64,000 bases of DNA from DATFDN01 sp963756495 (GTDB taxonomy: Bacteria > Pseudomonadota > Alphaproteobacteria > Acetobacterales > Acetobacteraceae), in contig CAVWNS010000001.1 in the NCBI GenBank assembly GCA_963756495.1, positions 248,001 to 312,000 of the forward strand, given 5' to 3'. The notes beneath the pieces were generated by a model, which saw only the letters and a list, made by a program, of their open reading frames with translations, was not told the origin of the DNA and searched no databases. How positions within the stretch are numbered: the stretch's first letter is position 1; each line of letters begins with the position of its first letter. This document shows positions 1 to 9,905 of this stretch, in pieces. Both the position numbers and the translations under genes were made by a program.

Positions 1-743
1 GCCTCCAACGCCTCGTTGCCGAAATACTTCACCGTCTCGTAGTTCAGCAGGCTGTCCACCGTGCGCGTGCGCGCCTCGTTGTCGGTGTCGTTCATCGTGC
101 GGCGGATGCGCACGCGGAGGTTCGTGAAGCCGAGGGTGAAGCCGAGATAGATCGTCACCGCGAGGAACGTCATCAACGCGAAACGCCAGTCGAACATCGC
201 CCACAGCACGCCGGTGACGGCCAGCATCTCGATCAGGGTGGGGACGATGTTGAACACGGCGAGCCGCAGCACCGACTGGATGCCCTGGGTGCCGCGATCG
301 ATGATGCGCGACAGTCCGCCGGTCTGCCGGTCGAGATGAAAGCGCAGCGACAGCTCGTGCAGATGCACGAAGGTCTGCAACGCGACCTGGCGCGCCGCGC
401 GCTGCTGCACGGAGGCGAACACCGCGTCGCGCAGTTCCGCGAACCCCTGGGAACTGGTGCGCAGCAGCCCGTACGCGACAATGAGGGCGATGGGCACCAC
501 GATCATCGTCGCGTGGCCCCCCTTGGGGCTCAGCGCGTCCACCGTCCGGCCATAGACGACCGGCACGAAGACGGTCGCGCCCTTGGCGGCGAGCAGAAGC
601 AGCATGGACAGCACAACCCGGCCGCGCGCGTACCAGTCGTTCCTGGGCCACAGATACGGCAGCAGTTCGACGATGGTGCGGAGAGAGGCGCGACGCGGCG
701 CGCCGAGCGCCTCGTCGCCGGAGGCGGGCGGTGGTGGTGCCAT
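1..743 (-). CDS. Atm1/HMT1-type ABC exporter, N-terminal part (cut by window edge)
   Basis: An open frame runs from an ATG at 743 to the window edge without interruption, so the C-terminal part with the nucleotide-binding domain lies outside. The visible 247 residues begin with a short Pro/Ala-rich tail, then LLPYLWPRNDWYARGRV and several hydrophobic spans, and reach LLNYETVKYFGNEALE. That last signature is typical of the Atm1/ABCB7/HMT1 group of half-size exporters, which move glutathione-linked or metal-thiol compounds across the inner membrane. The family assignment is from recognition of this motif; the substrate is inferred. The gene is divergent from the Nudix gene with only about 45 bp between starts. 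Confidence 0.8.
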   Translation of the reverse strand, partial: MAPPPPASGDEALGAPRRASLRTIVELLPYLWPRNDWYARGRVVLSMLLLLAAKGATVFVPVVYGRTVDALSPKGGHATMIVVPIALIVAYGLLRTSSQGFAELRDAVFASVQQRAARQVALQTFVHLHELSLRFHLDRQTGGLSRIIDRGTQGIQSVLRLAVFNIVPTLIEMLAVTGVLWAMFDWRFALMTFLAVTIYLGFTLGFTNLRVRIRRTMNDTDNEARTRTVDSLLNYETVKYFGNEALE

Positions 744-787
744 GCCGCCGGATGTGGCACCTGAAGCCCGGCTTGGAAAGGCAGACC

Positions 788-1639
788 GTGCAGCCCGAAA
801 TCGACCCGTCTGGATACCTCCGCCATATCGCGGCATGTCGCAACGCGAAGCTGCCGGGCGCGCGGGTGCGGCTGTCGATCGGCGACTCGCCGGTCGGTTG
901 GATCGGACCGGCGGTGGCGGCGGCCCTGCGTGCGTTTCCCGAAATCGTCCCCGAATCCGCCCCTGGGACCGAGGGCGGGCTTCGGCTAACGGAACCTGGC
1001 GCGTTGGAGCGGATCGCGCGCGCGCTCGCCGATCAGGGCATGGCACGCTGGCGTGGCGAGGCGTTCGATGTGCGCGCCCACCCGGCCGGCGCGGTGCTGG
1101 CCCAGATCGATCGCGGCGCCCTGCCCGTGCTCGGGATCGAGGCGACCGGCGTCCACGTGAACGGCCTGGTGGAGCGCGACGACGGCCCGCATCTGTGGGT
1201 CGCCCGTCGCGCCGCCGACAAGGCGCTCGACCCCGGCAAGCTGGACCACATCGTGGCCGGCGGTGTCCCGGCCGGGCTCACGCCGGCCGAGACGCTGGTC
1301 AAGGAGGCCGCCGAGGAGGCCGCGATCCCGGCGGCGCTGGCGCGCCAGGCGGTGCCAGTCGCCACGATCGCGTATGCCATGGAGCGCCCGGAAGGGCTCC
1401 GACGCGACCACCTGTATTGCTACGACCTGGCATTGCCCGCCGATTTCCGCCCACGTGCCGTCGATGGCGAGGTCGAGAGCTTCGCCCTCTGGCCGCTTTC
1501 GCGCGTCCCGGTGGTGGTCCGCGAGACCGATGACTTCAAGTTCAACGTGACCTTGGTGCTGATCGACCTTTGCCTGCGCCACGGCCTGATCACCGGGTCG
1601 ACCGCCGCCCTGCTGCGAGCGGCGCTGGACGCGCGCTAA
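788..1639 (+). CDS. Nudix hydrolase with N-terminal DUF4743 domain
   Basis: About 283 residues. The N-terminal half (SGYLRHIAACR, then IGDSPVGWIGP) matches the DUF4743 module found in front of a Nudix domain in Tnr3-like proteins. The Nudix box lies near residues 157-180 as GGVPAGLTPAETLVKEAAEE, with the catalytic glutamates kept and Lys in place of the usual Arg. The predicted role is hydrolysis of a nucleoside-diphosphate-type or thiamine-diphosphate-derived compound; the true substrate is not readable. The frame also opens at a GTG at 731, but that start would overlap the divergent ABC gene. GTG 788 has GGAAAG seven bases upstream, so I prefer it. Confidence 0.8.
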   Translation: MQPEIDPSGYLRHIAACRNAKLPGARVRLSIGDSPVGWIGPAVAAALRAFPEIVPESAPGTEGGLRLTEPGALERIARALADQGMARWRGEAFDVRAHPAGAVLAQIDRGALPVLGIEATGVHVNGLVERDDGPHLWVARRAADKALDPGKLDHIVAGGVPAGLTPAETLVKEAAEEAAIPAALARQAVPVATIAYAMERPEGLRRDHLYCYDLALPADFRPRAVDGEVESFALWPLSRVPVVVRETDDFKFNVTLVLIDLCLRHGLITGSTAALLRAALDAR

Positions 1640-2130
1640 CCTTCCGGCGGCGCCGCCGCGATGGGAATGTCACGCGTCGTGGGCTGGTCACCAGTGCCGG
1701 GCGGCTGAGTGACCGGGCCTGCGGGCTGACTGCCGCCGTCGCCGTCTTCCTCCTCCGTCGCCGAGACGACCTCCTCGCCGTTGTACTGCCGGCGTGGCTG
1801 GTGCGGCTGGCCGTTGGCCTGACCGTTCGGCTGGGTCTGCTGCGCCGCCTGGTTCATCGCATTGATAATGCGGAAATAATGCTCGGCGTGCTGGAAGTAG
1901 CTCTCGGCCATGACCCGATCGCCGCCACTGGTGGCATCCCGGCCAAGTTGCAGATACTTCTCGAACAGCTGCTGCGCGGTGCCGCGCACGCGCAGGTCGG
2001 GACCGTTGCTGTCGAACACATGGTTGCGGTTGAGCGGTATGCCGCCGCCCTGGTGGCGCATCCCGCCACCCCCGCCACCCCCGCCACCGCCCGGTCGATG
2101 GCCCCGGCCACGCATACGTTTGATATTCAT
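1636..2130 (-). CDS. DUF4167 domain protein
   Basis: 164 residues starting MNIKRMRGRGHRPGGGG, with a Gly run of about ten, followed by the conserved block FDSNGPDLRVRGTAQQLFEK and YFQHAEHYFRIINAM. This is the alphaproteobacterial DUF4167 family, basic and disordered at the N-terminus with a Pro/Gln/Glu-rich C-terminal tail. The biochemical role is unknown; the basic start suggests RNA or ribosome association (inference). In many alphaproteobacteria this gene follows prmC, as it does here (prmC ends at 2395 on the same strand). Its stop overlaps the convergent Nudix stop by four bases. Confidence 0.85.
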   Translation of the reverse strand: MNIKRMRGRGHRPGGGGGGGGGGMRHQGGGIPLNRNHVFDSNGPDLRVRGTAQQLFEKYLQLGRDATSGGDRVMAESYFQHAEHYFRIINAMNQAAQQTQPNGQANGQPHQPRRQYNGEEVVSATEEEDGDGGSQPAGPVTQPPGTGDQPTTRDIPIAAAPPEG

Positions 2131-2394
2131 TCTGTTGCCGTCGCGCCTTTCCCTTGCCAGCCCTGGAGCTGGCCGGCGGCCGCGCGATGATCCCGCACGC
2201 TCCGGCTGCTGTTCCGAGGCCAGACTTCATATCCTTCGAACTTGGCTCTGCCGGGCGCCCAGCCTGTCAATCATCGCCCATCGAAGCGGACCGCGATCGA
2301 TCTGACCAGGGTGCCTTGGGGGACCACCGCCTTCGGTCGCACCCCGTGCCAATGGAAAGCTAAGCTCCCCGCCCGGTGGTGCCAAACGGTTTTT

Positions 2395-3307
2395 TCATGG
2401 CAAGGCGACGGGGTCGCCCCGGAATGCCGTCCCGGGGAATGTCCGCCTCGGCAGCGCACGGCATATCATTGCACGCGCGACGCCCGCCAAGTCCGTCCGT
2501 TCAGATGTGGTGAGCCCGACACCGCGCGCCAATCCCGCGACCGAGGCCGCCTGACCGGCGCCGAGTTCCAGGACCGCCGCGCCATCCGGCGCCAGCAGTC
2601 GGGGAAGTTCGGCCAGCACGACCCGATAGGCGTCAAACCCGTCCCTGCCGCCATCCAGCGCGCGTGCCGGCTCATGGCGGGCAACTTCGGGCATGAGCGC
2701 GGCGATCTCGGCGCTCGGAATGTACGGGGGATTGCACAGCACGAGGTCGAAATCGGCCTGCAATCGCGCAGGCCCAGTCGCCGGCCAGGAACGCGGCGCG
2801 GGCGTCGAGGCCGAGCCCGGCGGCGTTGCGTCGGGCCAGCGCGGCTGCCTCTGGCGCACGGTCCACGCCCACGCCGAAGCTGTCTGGAAACTCCGAAAGC
2901 GCGGCGAGCAGCAGGCATCCGGTGCCGGTGCCCAGGTCGAGCACACGGCGCATCGCCGCACGGTCGGGGAACGCCGCGAGCGCTGCCTCGATCAGCGTCT
3001 CCGATTCCGGGCGGGGGATCAGGGTGGCGGGCGAGACCTCGAACGCCAGGCTCCAGAAGTCGCGTGTTCCCAGGATGAAGGCCAGCGGCTCCCGCGCGGC
3101 ACGGCGCGCGATCAGGGCAAGGAAGGGTCCCGCCGCGACTGCCGACTCTGCCCTGCCTTGGGGCATGGCGAGCAGGGCGGCCTGATCCAGACCGAGCGCA
3201 TGGCCGAGCAGCAGCCGCGCCTCGAGCCGGGGGTTGTCGATGCCGGCGGCGCGCAGCCGCGCGGCACCGAGCCGCAGCGCCTCCCGGACCGTCAGATCAG
3301 CACTCAA
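2395..3307 (-). CDS. prmC: Release factor glutamine methyltransferase PrmC (one frameshift)
   Basis: The N-terminal part (about 180 residues) reads MSADLTVREALRLGAARLRA and contains the SAM motif VLDLGTGTGCLLLAAL. The frame then shifts near 2765 and resumes with DFDLVLCNPPYIPSAEIAAL, which carries the NPPY signature of glutamine N5-methyltransferases, ending near residue 300. PrmC methylates the GGQ glutamine of release factors RF1 and RF2. One extra base at the junction is the likely cause, so I treat it as a sequencing indel rather than a dead gene. The first in-frame start visible is TTG at 3307 without a clear ribosome site. The usual partner prfA is not upstream here; an oxidoreductase is. 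Confidence 0.85.
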
Positions 3308-3359
3308 GAGACACGCACATCTTCTTGCGTTTGCTGCATTTATGCCATCACGGCGCGCG

Positions 3360-4571
3360 TTAGCGTGGGATCAGGCTCTGCAACGGCACCGCCGGATCGG
3401 CGAGCCGCGCGGGGTCCGGACGGGCGCGCGCCTTGATCAGCGCGGTCCCCGCCCGGATCTCGCGCGGATTGTCGGCGGCCGTCACGCCAACCACCACGCC
3501 GCCCTCGTTCAGATGGATCGCCGTGAACGCCCCCGATCCGCGCAGCACGGTGCGGGACGCCTCCGCCGGCAGGCCGGCGACCTGGAGGTTAACGCCGTGC
3601 TGGTCGGTCCAGAACCAGGGCACGTCGTCATAGGGCACGGGCGCGCCCGCCATCGCGCGACCCACCGCGATGCCGTGATTCTGGGCGTGCCGCCATGATT
3701 CCAGGCGCACCAGCCGGCCGTACAACGGGTGCGGGAACGCGGCGACGTCTCCGGCCGCGTACACCTCGGGCACGCTCGTGCGCCCTTGCTCGTCCACGAC
3801 GATGCCGCCGTCGATCGTGAGGTCGGCCTGCTCGGCGAGGGTCAGGTGGCGGTTCATGCCGATGCCGGCCACCACGAGGTCGGCCGGAACCGCCGGGGCG
3901 CCTTGGCAGAGCACGTGCTCGATGCCGCCGGGCCCGCGCTCCAGCGCCTCCACGATCACATTGCAGCGCAGGTCTACGCCGGCGCGGGCATGCAGGCCGG
4001 CGACGAAGCGCGCGCCCTCGGGCGAGACGCACCTTCCCATCGGCGCCGGGCCCGCCTCCAGGACGGTCACCGCCGCGCCGCGCGCCCGCGCAGAGGCGGC
4101 GATCTCCAGCCCGATCACGCCCGCGCCGATGCAGACAACGCGGCGCGCGTCGGCGAGGCGTGCGCGAATTGCGTGCGCGTGGTCGATGGTCCGCAGGACC
4201 AAGGCTCGCTCACCGCCCGGGACGCCCAGGTGGCGCGCCCGTCCCCCCGTGGCGAGCAGCAGCCGGTCATAGGACAGCGCCCGCCCATCGCCGAGCGCCA
4301 CCCGCCGTCCGGGCACGTCCAGGGCGATGACCGGGCAGTCCAGAAGGAATTCGATCTGTTGCGCCTGGTATTTCGCAGCATCGTGGAAATACGGCACGCC
4401 GGGCTCCGGCTCGGCGGTCAGCATGGCCTTCGAGAGCGGCGGGCGCTCGTAGGGGCGCCATCTCTCCTCGCCCAGGACGACGATCCGGCCGGCAAACCCC
4501 GCCTGGCGCATGGACACCGCCGCCCAGGCACCCGCCTGGCCGGCCCCGACAATGATATGGGTCGCGCTCAT
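3360..4571 (-). CDS. FAD-dependent ferredoxin reductase (rhodocoxin-reductase type)
   Basis: 403 residues from ATG 4571. The first Rossmann FAD motif is HIIVGAGQAGAWAAVSM at the N-terminus, followed by RPPLSKAML. The NAD motif CIGAGVIGLEIAASARARG lies mid-protein, and the FAD-closing motif VYAAGDVAAFPHP lies near residue 280. This order is that of pyridine-nucleotide-disulfide reductases that pass electrons from NAD(P)H to a [2Fe-2S] ferredoxin (BenD/ThcD/MocF-like). The next gene on the other strand encodes a Rieske ferredoxin, which is the expected partner. The frame stays open upstream to 4901, but those codons lie opposite the ferredoxin gene, so I reject that extension. Confidence 0.85.
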   Translation of the reverse strand: MSATHIIVGAGQAGAWAAVSMRQAGFAGRIVVLGEERWRPYERPPLSKAMLTAEPEPGVPYFHDAAKYQAQQIEFLLDCPVIALDVPGRRVALGDGRALSYDRLLLATGGRARHLGVPGGERALVLRTIDHAHAIRARLADARRVVCIGAGVIGLEIAASARARGAAVTVLEAGPAPMGRCVSPEGARFVAGLHARAGVDLRCNVIVEALERGPGGIEHVLCQGAPAVPADLVVAGIGMNRHLTLAEQADLTIDGGIVVDEQGRTSVPEVYAAGDVAAFPHPLYGRLVRLESWRHAQNHGIAVGRAMAGAPVPYDDVPWFWTDQHGVNLQVAGLPAEASRTVLRGSGAFTAIHLNEGGVVVGVTAADNPREIRAGTALIKARARPDPARLADPAVPLQSLIPR

Positions 4572-4697
4572 GCGCCAATGCTCGCCCGAAGGCGGCGCCG
4601 CGCCAAGTGAATAGCCCAAGTGGAGTGCCAACTGGCGGGTTGGCCGCATGGGTCCGGGCTGGCATTGTCGCGCCCAGCAAGCGGGATGGAGGACAGG

Positions 4698-5018
4698 ATG
4701 GCGGAGACCTGGGTGCGCGTGGCAACGACGGCCGACGTGCCGGAGAACGGCATTTTCGCGGTGCGCGTGGGCGAGCGCGAGATCGCGCTCTATCATCTCC
4801 CCGGCGGGGAGTTCCGCGCCACCGACAACGTCTGCACGCACGAATACGCGCAACTCTCCGACGGTTGGCTCGAGAACGGCGAGATCGAGTGCCCGCTGCA
4901 CGCCGCCCGCTTCGACGTGCGCACCGGCAAGGCCTTATGCGCACCGGCCGATGTCGACCTGCCGGTCTTCGATGTGCGCGTCGAGGGTGCGGACCTTCTC
5001 GTCAAGCTTCCGGACTGA
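4698..5018 (+). CDS. Rieske [2Fe-2S] ferredoxin (MocE/NirD-like)
   Basis: 106 residues. The cluster ligands are visible as Cys46-Thr-His48 and, 16 residues later, Cys65-Pro-Leu-His68, a textbook C-X-H...C-X2-H Rieske pair. The length and the lack of a catalytic domain mark it as a stand-alone electron carrier. ATG 4698 sits just behind GGAGGACAGG; ATG 4686 in the same frame is a weaker alternative. It is divergent from the ferredoxin reductase and followed 12 bp later by an LLM-class oxidoreductase, so the three probably form one electron-transfer unit (inference). Confidence 0.88.
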   Translation: MAETWVRVATTADVPENGIFAVRVGEREIALYHLPGGEFRATDNVCTHEYAQLSDGWLENGEIECPLHAARFDVRTGKALCAPADVDLPVFDVRVEGADLLVKLPD

Positions 5019-5030
5019 GGGGAGGACATC

Positions 5031-5886
5031 ATGGATTTCGGCGCCTCGATCTTCACCACCGACTATTCGATCCAGCCGGCCGCGCTCGCGACCGCGCTGG
5101 AGGAACGCGGCTTCGAATCGATGTGGGCGCCGGAGCACTCCCACATCCCGCTGTCGCGGCGCTCTCCATGGCCGGGCGGCGGAGAGCTTCCGAAGCCCTA
5201 CTATGATTGCCTCGATCCGTTCGTCGTGCTGACCGCGGTGGCGGCGGCGACGAAGCGGCTGCGGGTCGGCACGGGCGTGTGCCTGGTGATCCAGCGCGAC
5301 ACCATCCAGACGGCCAAGCTGGTCGCCTCGCTCGACCAGGTCTCGGGCGGGCGTTTCCTGTTCGGCATCGGCGGTGGCTGGAACGCCGAGGAGATGGAGG
5401 ATCACGGGACGGTCTTCGCGTCGCGCTTCAAGAAGATGCGCGAGCAGACGGAGGCGATGACGGCGATCTGGACGCAGTCGAAGCCGGAATACCAGGGCGA
5501 ACTGGTCGCTTTCCCGCCGATGATGGCCTGGCCCAAGCCGGTGCAGAAGCCGCACCCGCCGGTGATCGTGGGGGGTGCCTTTCCGCATGCGGCACGACGG
5601 GCGATCCGCTACGCCGATGGCTGGAGTTCCGATCGCCGGGCGTGCCGACCCGGCTAGCCTGGAGGAGCAGATCACCGCTTTCCGCCGCATGGCCGACGAG
5701 GCCGGGCGCGACCCGGCGACCTTGCCGGTCAGCCTGTTCGGCGGGCCTGACAACGAAGACACCCTGAAGCGCTATCGCGATCTTGGCGTTGCCCGCGTGG
5801 TGGTCGCGCTGCCCTCGGCCGGCGCCGATCAGGTCCTGCCGTTACTGGACAAATGGCAGGGATTAGCCCGCAAAGTGAACGGTTAA
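5031..5886 (+). CDS. LLM-class F420/flavin-dependent oxidoreductase (one frameshift)
   Basis: The luciferase-like TIM-barrel protein begins MDFGASIFTTDYSIQP and contains SMWAPEHSHIP, RLRVGTGVCLVIQRD and RFLFGIGGGWNAEEMEDHG, all typical of the TIGR03619-like group. Near 5640 the frame shifts, and the C-terminus resumes as PIAGRADPASLEEQITAFRR to KWQGLARKVNG, about 284 residues in all. The family uses F420 or FMN; which one cannot be told. GGGGAGG precedes the ATG, and the gene follows the Rieske ferredoxin by 12 bp, suggesting co-transcription. One added T at the junction would explain the break. Confidence 0.8.
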
Positions 5887-5889
5887 GCT

Positions 5890-5908
5890 CGACTTTCCGC
5901 TTTTTTGG
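5890..5908. repeat. Left copy of a 19-bp direct repeat bounding a 4-kb block
   Basis: CGACTTTCCGCTTTTTTGG occurs here, directly behind the LLM oxidoreductase stop, and identically at 9906-9924. Similarity continues imperfectly for about 20 more bases (GGTGGGTGGGGCTAT versus GGCGGTGGGAGGGGTTAT). Between the two copies lie three genes of unrelated function. The copies could be an attachment-site pair, ends left by recombination, or a dispersed intergenic repeat that happens to occur twice. Confidence 0.7.
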
Positions 5909-6095
5909 TGGGTGGGGCTATCCGGCCTTCAGTAACCCAGAAGATGTACTCTGCGGCGTTCTTGGCATTATCCGGAGCGTTGGTTGTGGGGTCAGATTGG
6001 TGCGCCGGGCGGAGTGCTCGTAGGTGAAGCGTGCCGCTTCTTCCCGCTGTCACACTGCTGGATTAATGTCTCCCTCGCGTGAGGGAGAAGCCAAG

Positions 6096-7693
6096 ATGCT
6101 GACACGTCGCACACTTATGGCCGCTGGAGCGGCCGCCGCTGCCGCGCCAGTTGCCGCCAGCCGGGCCCACGCTGCCACGCCTCGCCAATATGATCGTGAT
6201 GGGCAAGGGGATCGACGACATCGTCGCGCTCGATCCGGCGCAGGCCTACGAGTTCACGTCCATCGAAGTCGGGGCGAACATCTACCGGAAAATTGTTTCA
6301 CCCGACCTCGGCAATCTCACCAAGATCGGCCCGGATCTCGCCGAGCACTGGGAGGTCTCATCGGATGGCAAGAAATTTACCTTCTACCTGACCAAGGACG
6401 CGCGTTTCGCATCGGGCAAGCCGATGACCTCGGCGGACGCGGAATTCTCGCTGCATCGCGCCATAACGCTGAACCTGACGCCGGGCTTCATCCTGACCCA
6501 GTTCGGCTTCACCAAGGACAACGTCGCGCAACTGATCCGCGCCACCGACCCGCGCACGCTGGTGATGGAGCTGCCGAAGCCGGCGGCGACGAGCTTTGTG
6601 CTCTACTGCCTGTCGGCCGAAGTCGGTGGCGTCGTCGAGAAGGAGACGGCGCTGGCGCATCAGGAAAAGAACGACCTCGGCAACCAGTGGCTCAACAATC
6701 ATTCCGCCGGCAACGGGCCTTACCAGCTCACGTCTTTTCAGGCCGATGATCACGTCATCCTCGACGCCAACCCCCACGCGAGCGTTCCGGCTGCCACCAA
6801 GCGCATTTTCATCCGCCACGTAAAGGAACCGGCGGAACAGCTCCTGCTGCTCCAGCGTGGCGACATCGATATGGCGCGAGACCTGACCAGCGATCAGCTC
6901 AGGGCCAGCGCCGGCGACCCCGACCTGCACCAGTTCACTTCGCCCACCACCAATCAGATGTATATCGCCGGCAACGAGGGCTACGCGCCGTTTGCCAAGC
7001 CGGAGGTGCGCCAGGCCCTCAAGCTGGGCAATCGACTACGACGGGATCCAGAAGAACATTGTTCCGGACACCTATATCGTCAACCAGGCGTTCGAACCCT
7101 CGATGATCCTGGGCGCGGTGACAGCCAATCCGTTCAAGCATGATCCGGACAAGGCAAAGGCGCTGCTTGCGCAGGCGGGTTATCCTCAGGGCTTTACCGC
7201 GACCCTGGATCATTATTCCGAGAAACCCTACACCGATATCGCGGCGGCGATTCAAGCCAATCTGGCGGCGGTCGGGATCAAGGTTTCGCTGGTGGCGGGA
7301 GTCCGCAAGCAGGTCTTCACGAAAATGCGGGCTCGCCAGCATCAGTTGGTCATCAACGAATGGTTCCCCGACTATTTCGATCCGAACTCGAATGCGCAGG
7401 CCTTCAATGCCAATCCCGACGATTCCGATAACAGCCCGATGAAGATCATCGCCTGGCGCTGCCACTTCCACGACAAGGAGCTGACAGACGAGGTTGCGCA
7501 GGCGGCTGCGGAACTGGATACGGAGAAGCGCGTCGAACTCTACCACAAGATGCAGCAGCAAGCCTGGGACCGGTCGCCGATCGTGTTCATGTTCCAGCAG
7601 AAAAATGTCACGCTGGCGCGCAAGAACGTCGTCGGTTTCCATCTTGGCCCGCAATCGGACTTCATCCGCTATGACCAGACGCGGAAGGCCTGA
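6096..7693 (+). CDS. ABC transporter solute-binding protein, family 5 (peptide/opine type), two frameshifts
   Basis: The product begins MLTRRTLMAAGAAAAAAP, a twin-arginine-like leader (TRRTLM) with AHA before the mature part, and GGGAGAAG precedes the ATG. It shifts frame near 6180, runs through EFTSIEVGANIYRKIVSPDL, DLAEHWEVSSDGKKFTFYL and NNHSAGNGPYQLTSF, then shifts again near 7025. There one surplus G in a GGG run splits LKLAIDYDGIQK. It ends at 7693 (about 530 residues). These blocks define SBP_bac_5 proteins, which deliver peptides, opines or similar solutes to an ABC permease. No permease or ATPase gene is adjacent, so it is an orphan in this window. Confidence 0.82.
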
Positions 7694-7932
7694 CGAGGCG
7701 GTTTGATCGCTCGATAGGTCAGATCGGGGAAACGGGCGCGTCACATTGGGCCGCGCCCGACCTCGCTTGTGCATAGCCATGGCCAACCCTGTGGTTTGCT
7801 GCGCGGCCAGACCATGATGTAGAGTGCAGAGAGACCGCATCGGCCCCCAAGGGGCAACCTAGTGGCTGAAATCTGGCACTTGATATCCGATGCGAAGGTG
7901 GACCTCATATCAGAGGGAGAGGATGCGTCGCG

Positions 7933-8409
7933 ATGTCGAAAGTCAGCACCTGCCTCTGGTTTGGGAAAGATGCGGAAATGGCCGTCCGCTTCTATGTCTC
8001 TCTCGTGCCCGGCTCCAGCCTAAAGCACATCCTCCGCTCGCCAGGGGTTTGGCCCGGTGGGGAAGCGGGCGACGTGATCCTGGTGAACTTCACTCTTGGG
8101 GGGCAGAGCTTCCAAGCGTTGAACGGCGGCGCGCCTGCCAGTTACGGAACTGCCGCCTCGATCTCAGTAGAGTGCTCCGACCAAGCCGAGGTAGATCGGC
8201 TGTGGACGGCGCTCACCGCCGACGGCGGGTCGGAAATCATGTGCGGCTGGCTACGCGACAGGTGGGGCGTGCCTTGGCAGATCGTACCCGAAACCTTGCC
8301 GCGTCTCCTCGCTGACCCAGACCCGACCGTCTCGGGCCGTGTCTTTGCCGCTATGACGGAGATGGTCAAGCTGGATATTTCCGCCCTGGAGCGTGCGGCC
8401 GCCGGATAA
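7933..8409 (+). CDS. PhnB-like VOC protein (3-demethylubiquinone-methyltransferase-like fold)
   Basis: 158 residues with the opening STCLWFGKDAEMAVRFYVSL, then VNFTLGGQSFQALNGG and DRWGVPWQIVPETLP. These are the hallmarks of the small vicinal-oxygen-chelate proteins annotated as PhnB or 3-demethylubiquinone-9 3-methyltransferase. The methyltransferase name is historical and the substrate is not known. ATG 7933 follows GGGAGAGG. It lies between the solute-binding protein and the aminotransferase inside the repeat-bounded block, with about 240 bp of empty sequence upstream. Confidence 0.8.
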   Translation: MSKVSTCLWFGKDAEMAVRFYVSLVPGSSLKHILRSPGVWPGGEAGDVILVNFTLGGQSFQALNGGAPASYGTAASISVECSDQAEVDRLWTALTADGGSEIMCGWLRDRWGVPWQIVPETLPRLLADPDPTVSGRVFAAMTEMVKLDISALERAAAG

Positions 8410-8484
8410 TGCAGGTGCATCTGCGCTGCTACTCACGTGGCGGACGGCACCAAGTGTCAGATTTTGACCACTAGAGAGGCGGAC

Positions 8485-9868
8485 ATGTCGCGCGCAAATA
8501 CACCCGACCCCGCTATACGTCAGGGCATCGTGAAGCAGGACCTGGGCAATGTCCTGCACCCGATCATCCAGCACAAGGTGCTGGAAAACAAGCCAGATAG
8601 TGGTCTCCGGCGCCCAGAACTCGACGGTGTTCGACGCTGATGGGACGAGCTACCTCGATGCCATGGCCGGGCTATGGTGCGTCAACATCGGCTATGGGCG
8701 CGTCGAACTCGCCGACGTCGCCGCTGAGCAGCTACGGCAGTTGGCGTATTTCCCGCACACCGCGATGAACGCTCCGGCCGCGGCGCTGGCGGAAAAGATC
8801 AACGGGTTGATGGGCGGCGGCTATCACACCTACTTCGTCAACTCCGGCTCTGAAGCGAACGAGGCTGGCTTCAAGATCGCCCGCCAGTACATGAAGCACG
8901 AGTATCCTGGGCACTACCGGTACAAGACGGTCAGCCGGTACTTCGCTTATCACGGCACCACTCTTGCCACCCTGGATGCTGGAGGAATGGGCGAGCGCAA
9001 GGCGAAGTTCGAGCCATACTCAGGCGACTTCGTGCACGTCGCCCACCCGTATTGTTACCGTTGTCCCTTCGGCCTGAGCTATCCGAGTTGCGGTCTGGCA
9101 TGTGTGAAGAATATGGAAACCGCGATTCTCGGCGAAGGACCGGAAACAGTCGCCGAGGTGCTCGTCGAGCCGATCATGAGCGGCGTCGGGGTCGCCGTCC
9201 CGCCTGACGAATACCTACCCGAGGTCGAGAAGTTGTGCCGCAAGTACGACATTCTCCTGCACGTCGACGAGGTGATCAACGGTTTCGGCCGTACCGGCAA
9301 AATGTTCGGCCACCAACATTACGGCATTTCGCCTGACATCATGTCCATCGCAAAGGGCATCTCCAGCGCCTATCTGCCAATTGCCGCGACGGTGGTGAAG
9401 AACAGCGTGTTCCAAAGCTTCTACGGCGAGGCATCGGAAAACCGCCAGGTCGGGCAGGTGAATACCTATGGCGGTCATCCGGTCGCGGCCGCGGTCGCCG
9501 TCCGCAACATCGAAATCATCGAAGCGGAACGTCTGGCCGACCGCTCGGCCGAGACGGGCGCCTATCTGCTCGACGGGTTACGTACCTTGATGCGGCACAA
9601 GTCGGTGGGCGATGTGCGTGGCAAAGGCCTGTTGCTGGGCGTCGAGCTTGTGAAGGATCGCACAACCAAGGAGCCGGTCAGTCCTGAGCAGATCTCCGCG
9701 ATTGCCGATTTCTGCCGTGAAAAGGGCCTGCTTGTCGGACGCTCCGCCGGCGGTCGCCGCTACAGCAACACGCTCACTCTGTCACCACCTTTGGTGATCA
9801 CTCGCGCCGAGTGCGATCAGATAGTCGACACACTGGACCGCGCGTTGGCGACAGTTAGAATTGCTTAG
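8485..9868 (+). CDS. Class III omega-amino acid:pyruvate aminotransferase (one frameshift)
   Basis: A short N-terminal piece (MSRANTPDPAIRQGIVKQD to LENKP) shifts frame near 8595 into a continuous 430-residue frame. That frame contains YLDAMAGLWCVNIGYGR, YFVNSGSEANEAGFKIARQY, HVDEVINGFGRTGKMFG and MSIAKGISSAYLPIAA; the Lys in the last block is the PLP lysine. This is a class III PLP transaminase of the group that includes taurine-pyruvate, beta-alanine-pyruvate and polyamine transaminases. The tight AGLWCVN motif favours an omega-amine donor with pyruvate as acceptor. The donor cannot be fixed from sequence. The break is probably a single-base indel. Confidence 0.85.
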
Positions 9869-9905
9869 GCTCAGGCCATCTGGACAGGGGGCTGAATCCT
9901 CTGCC

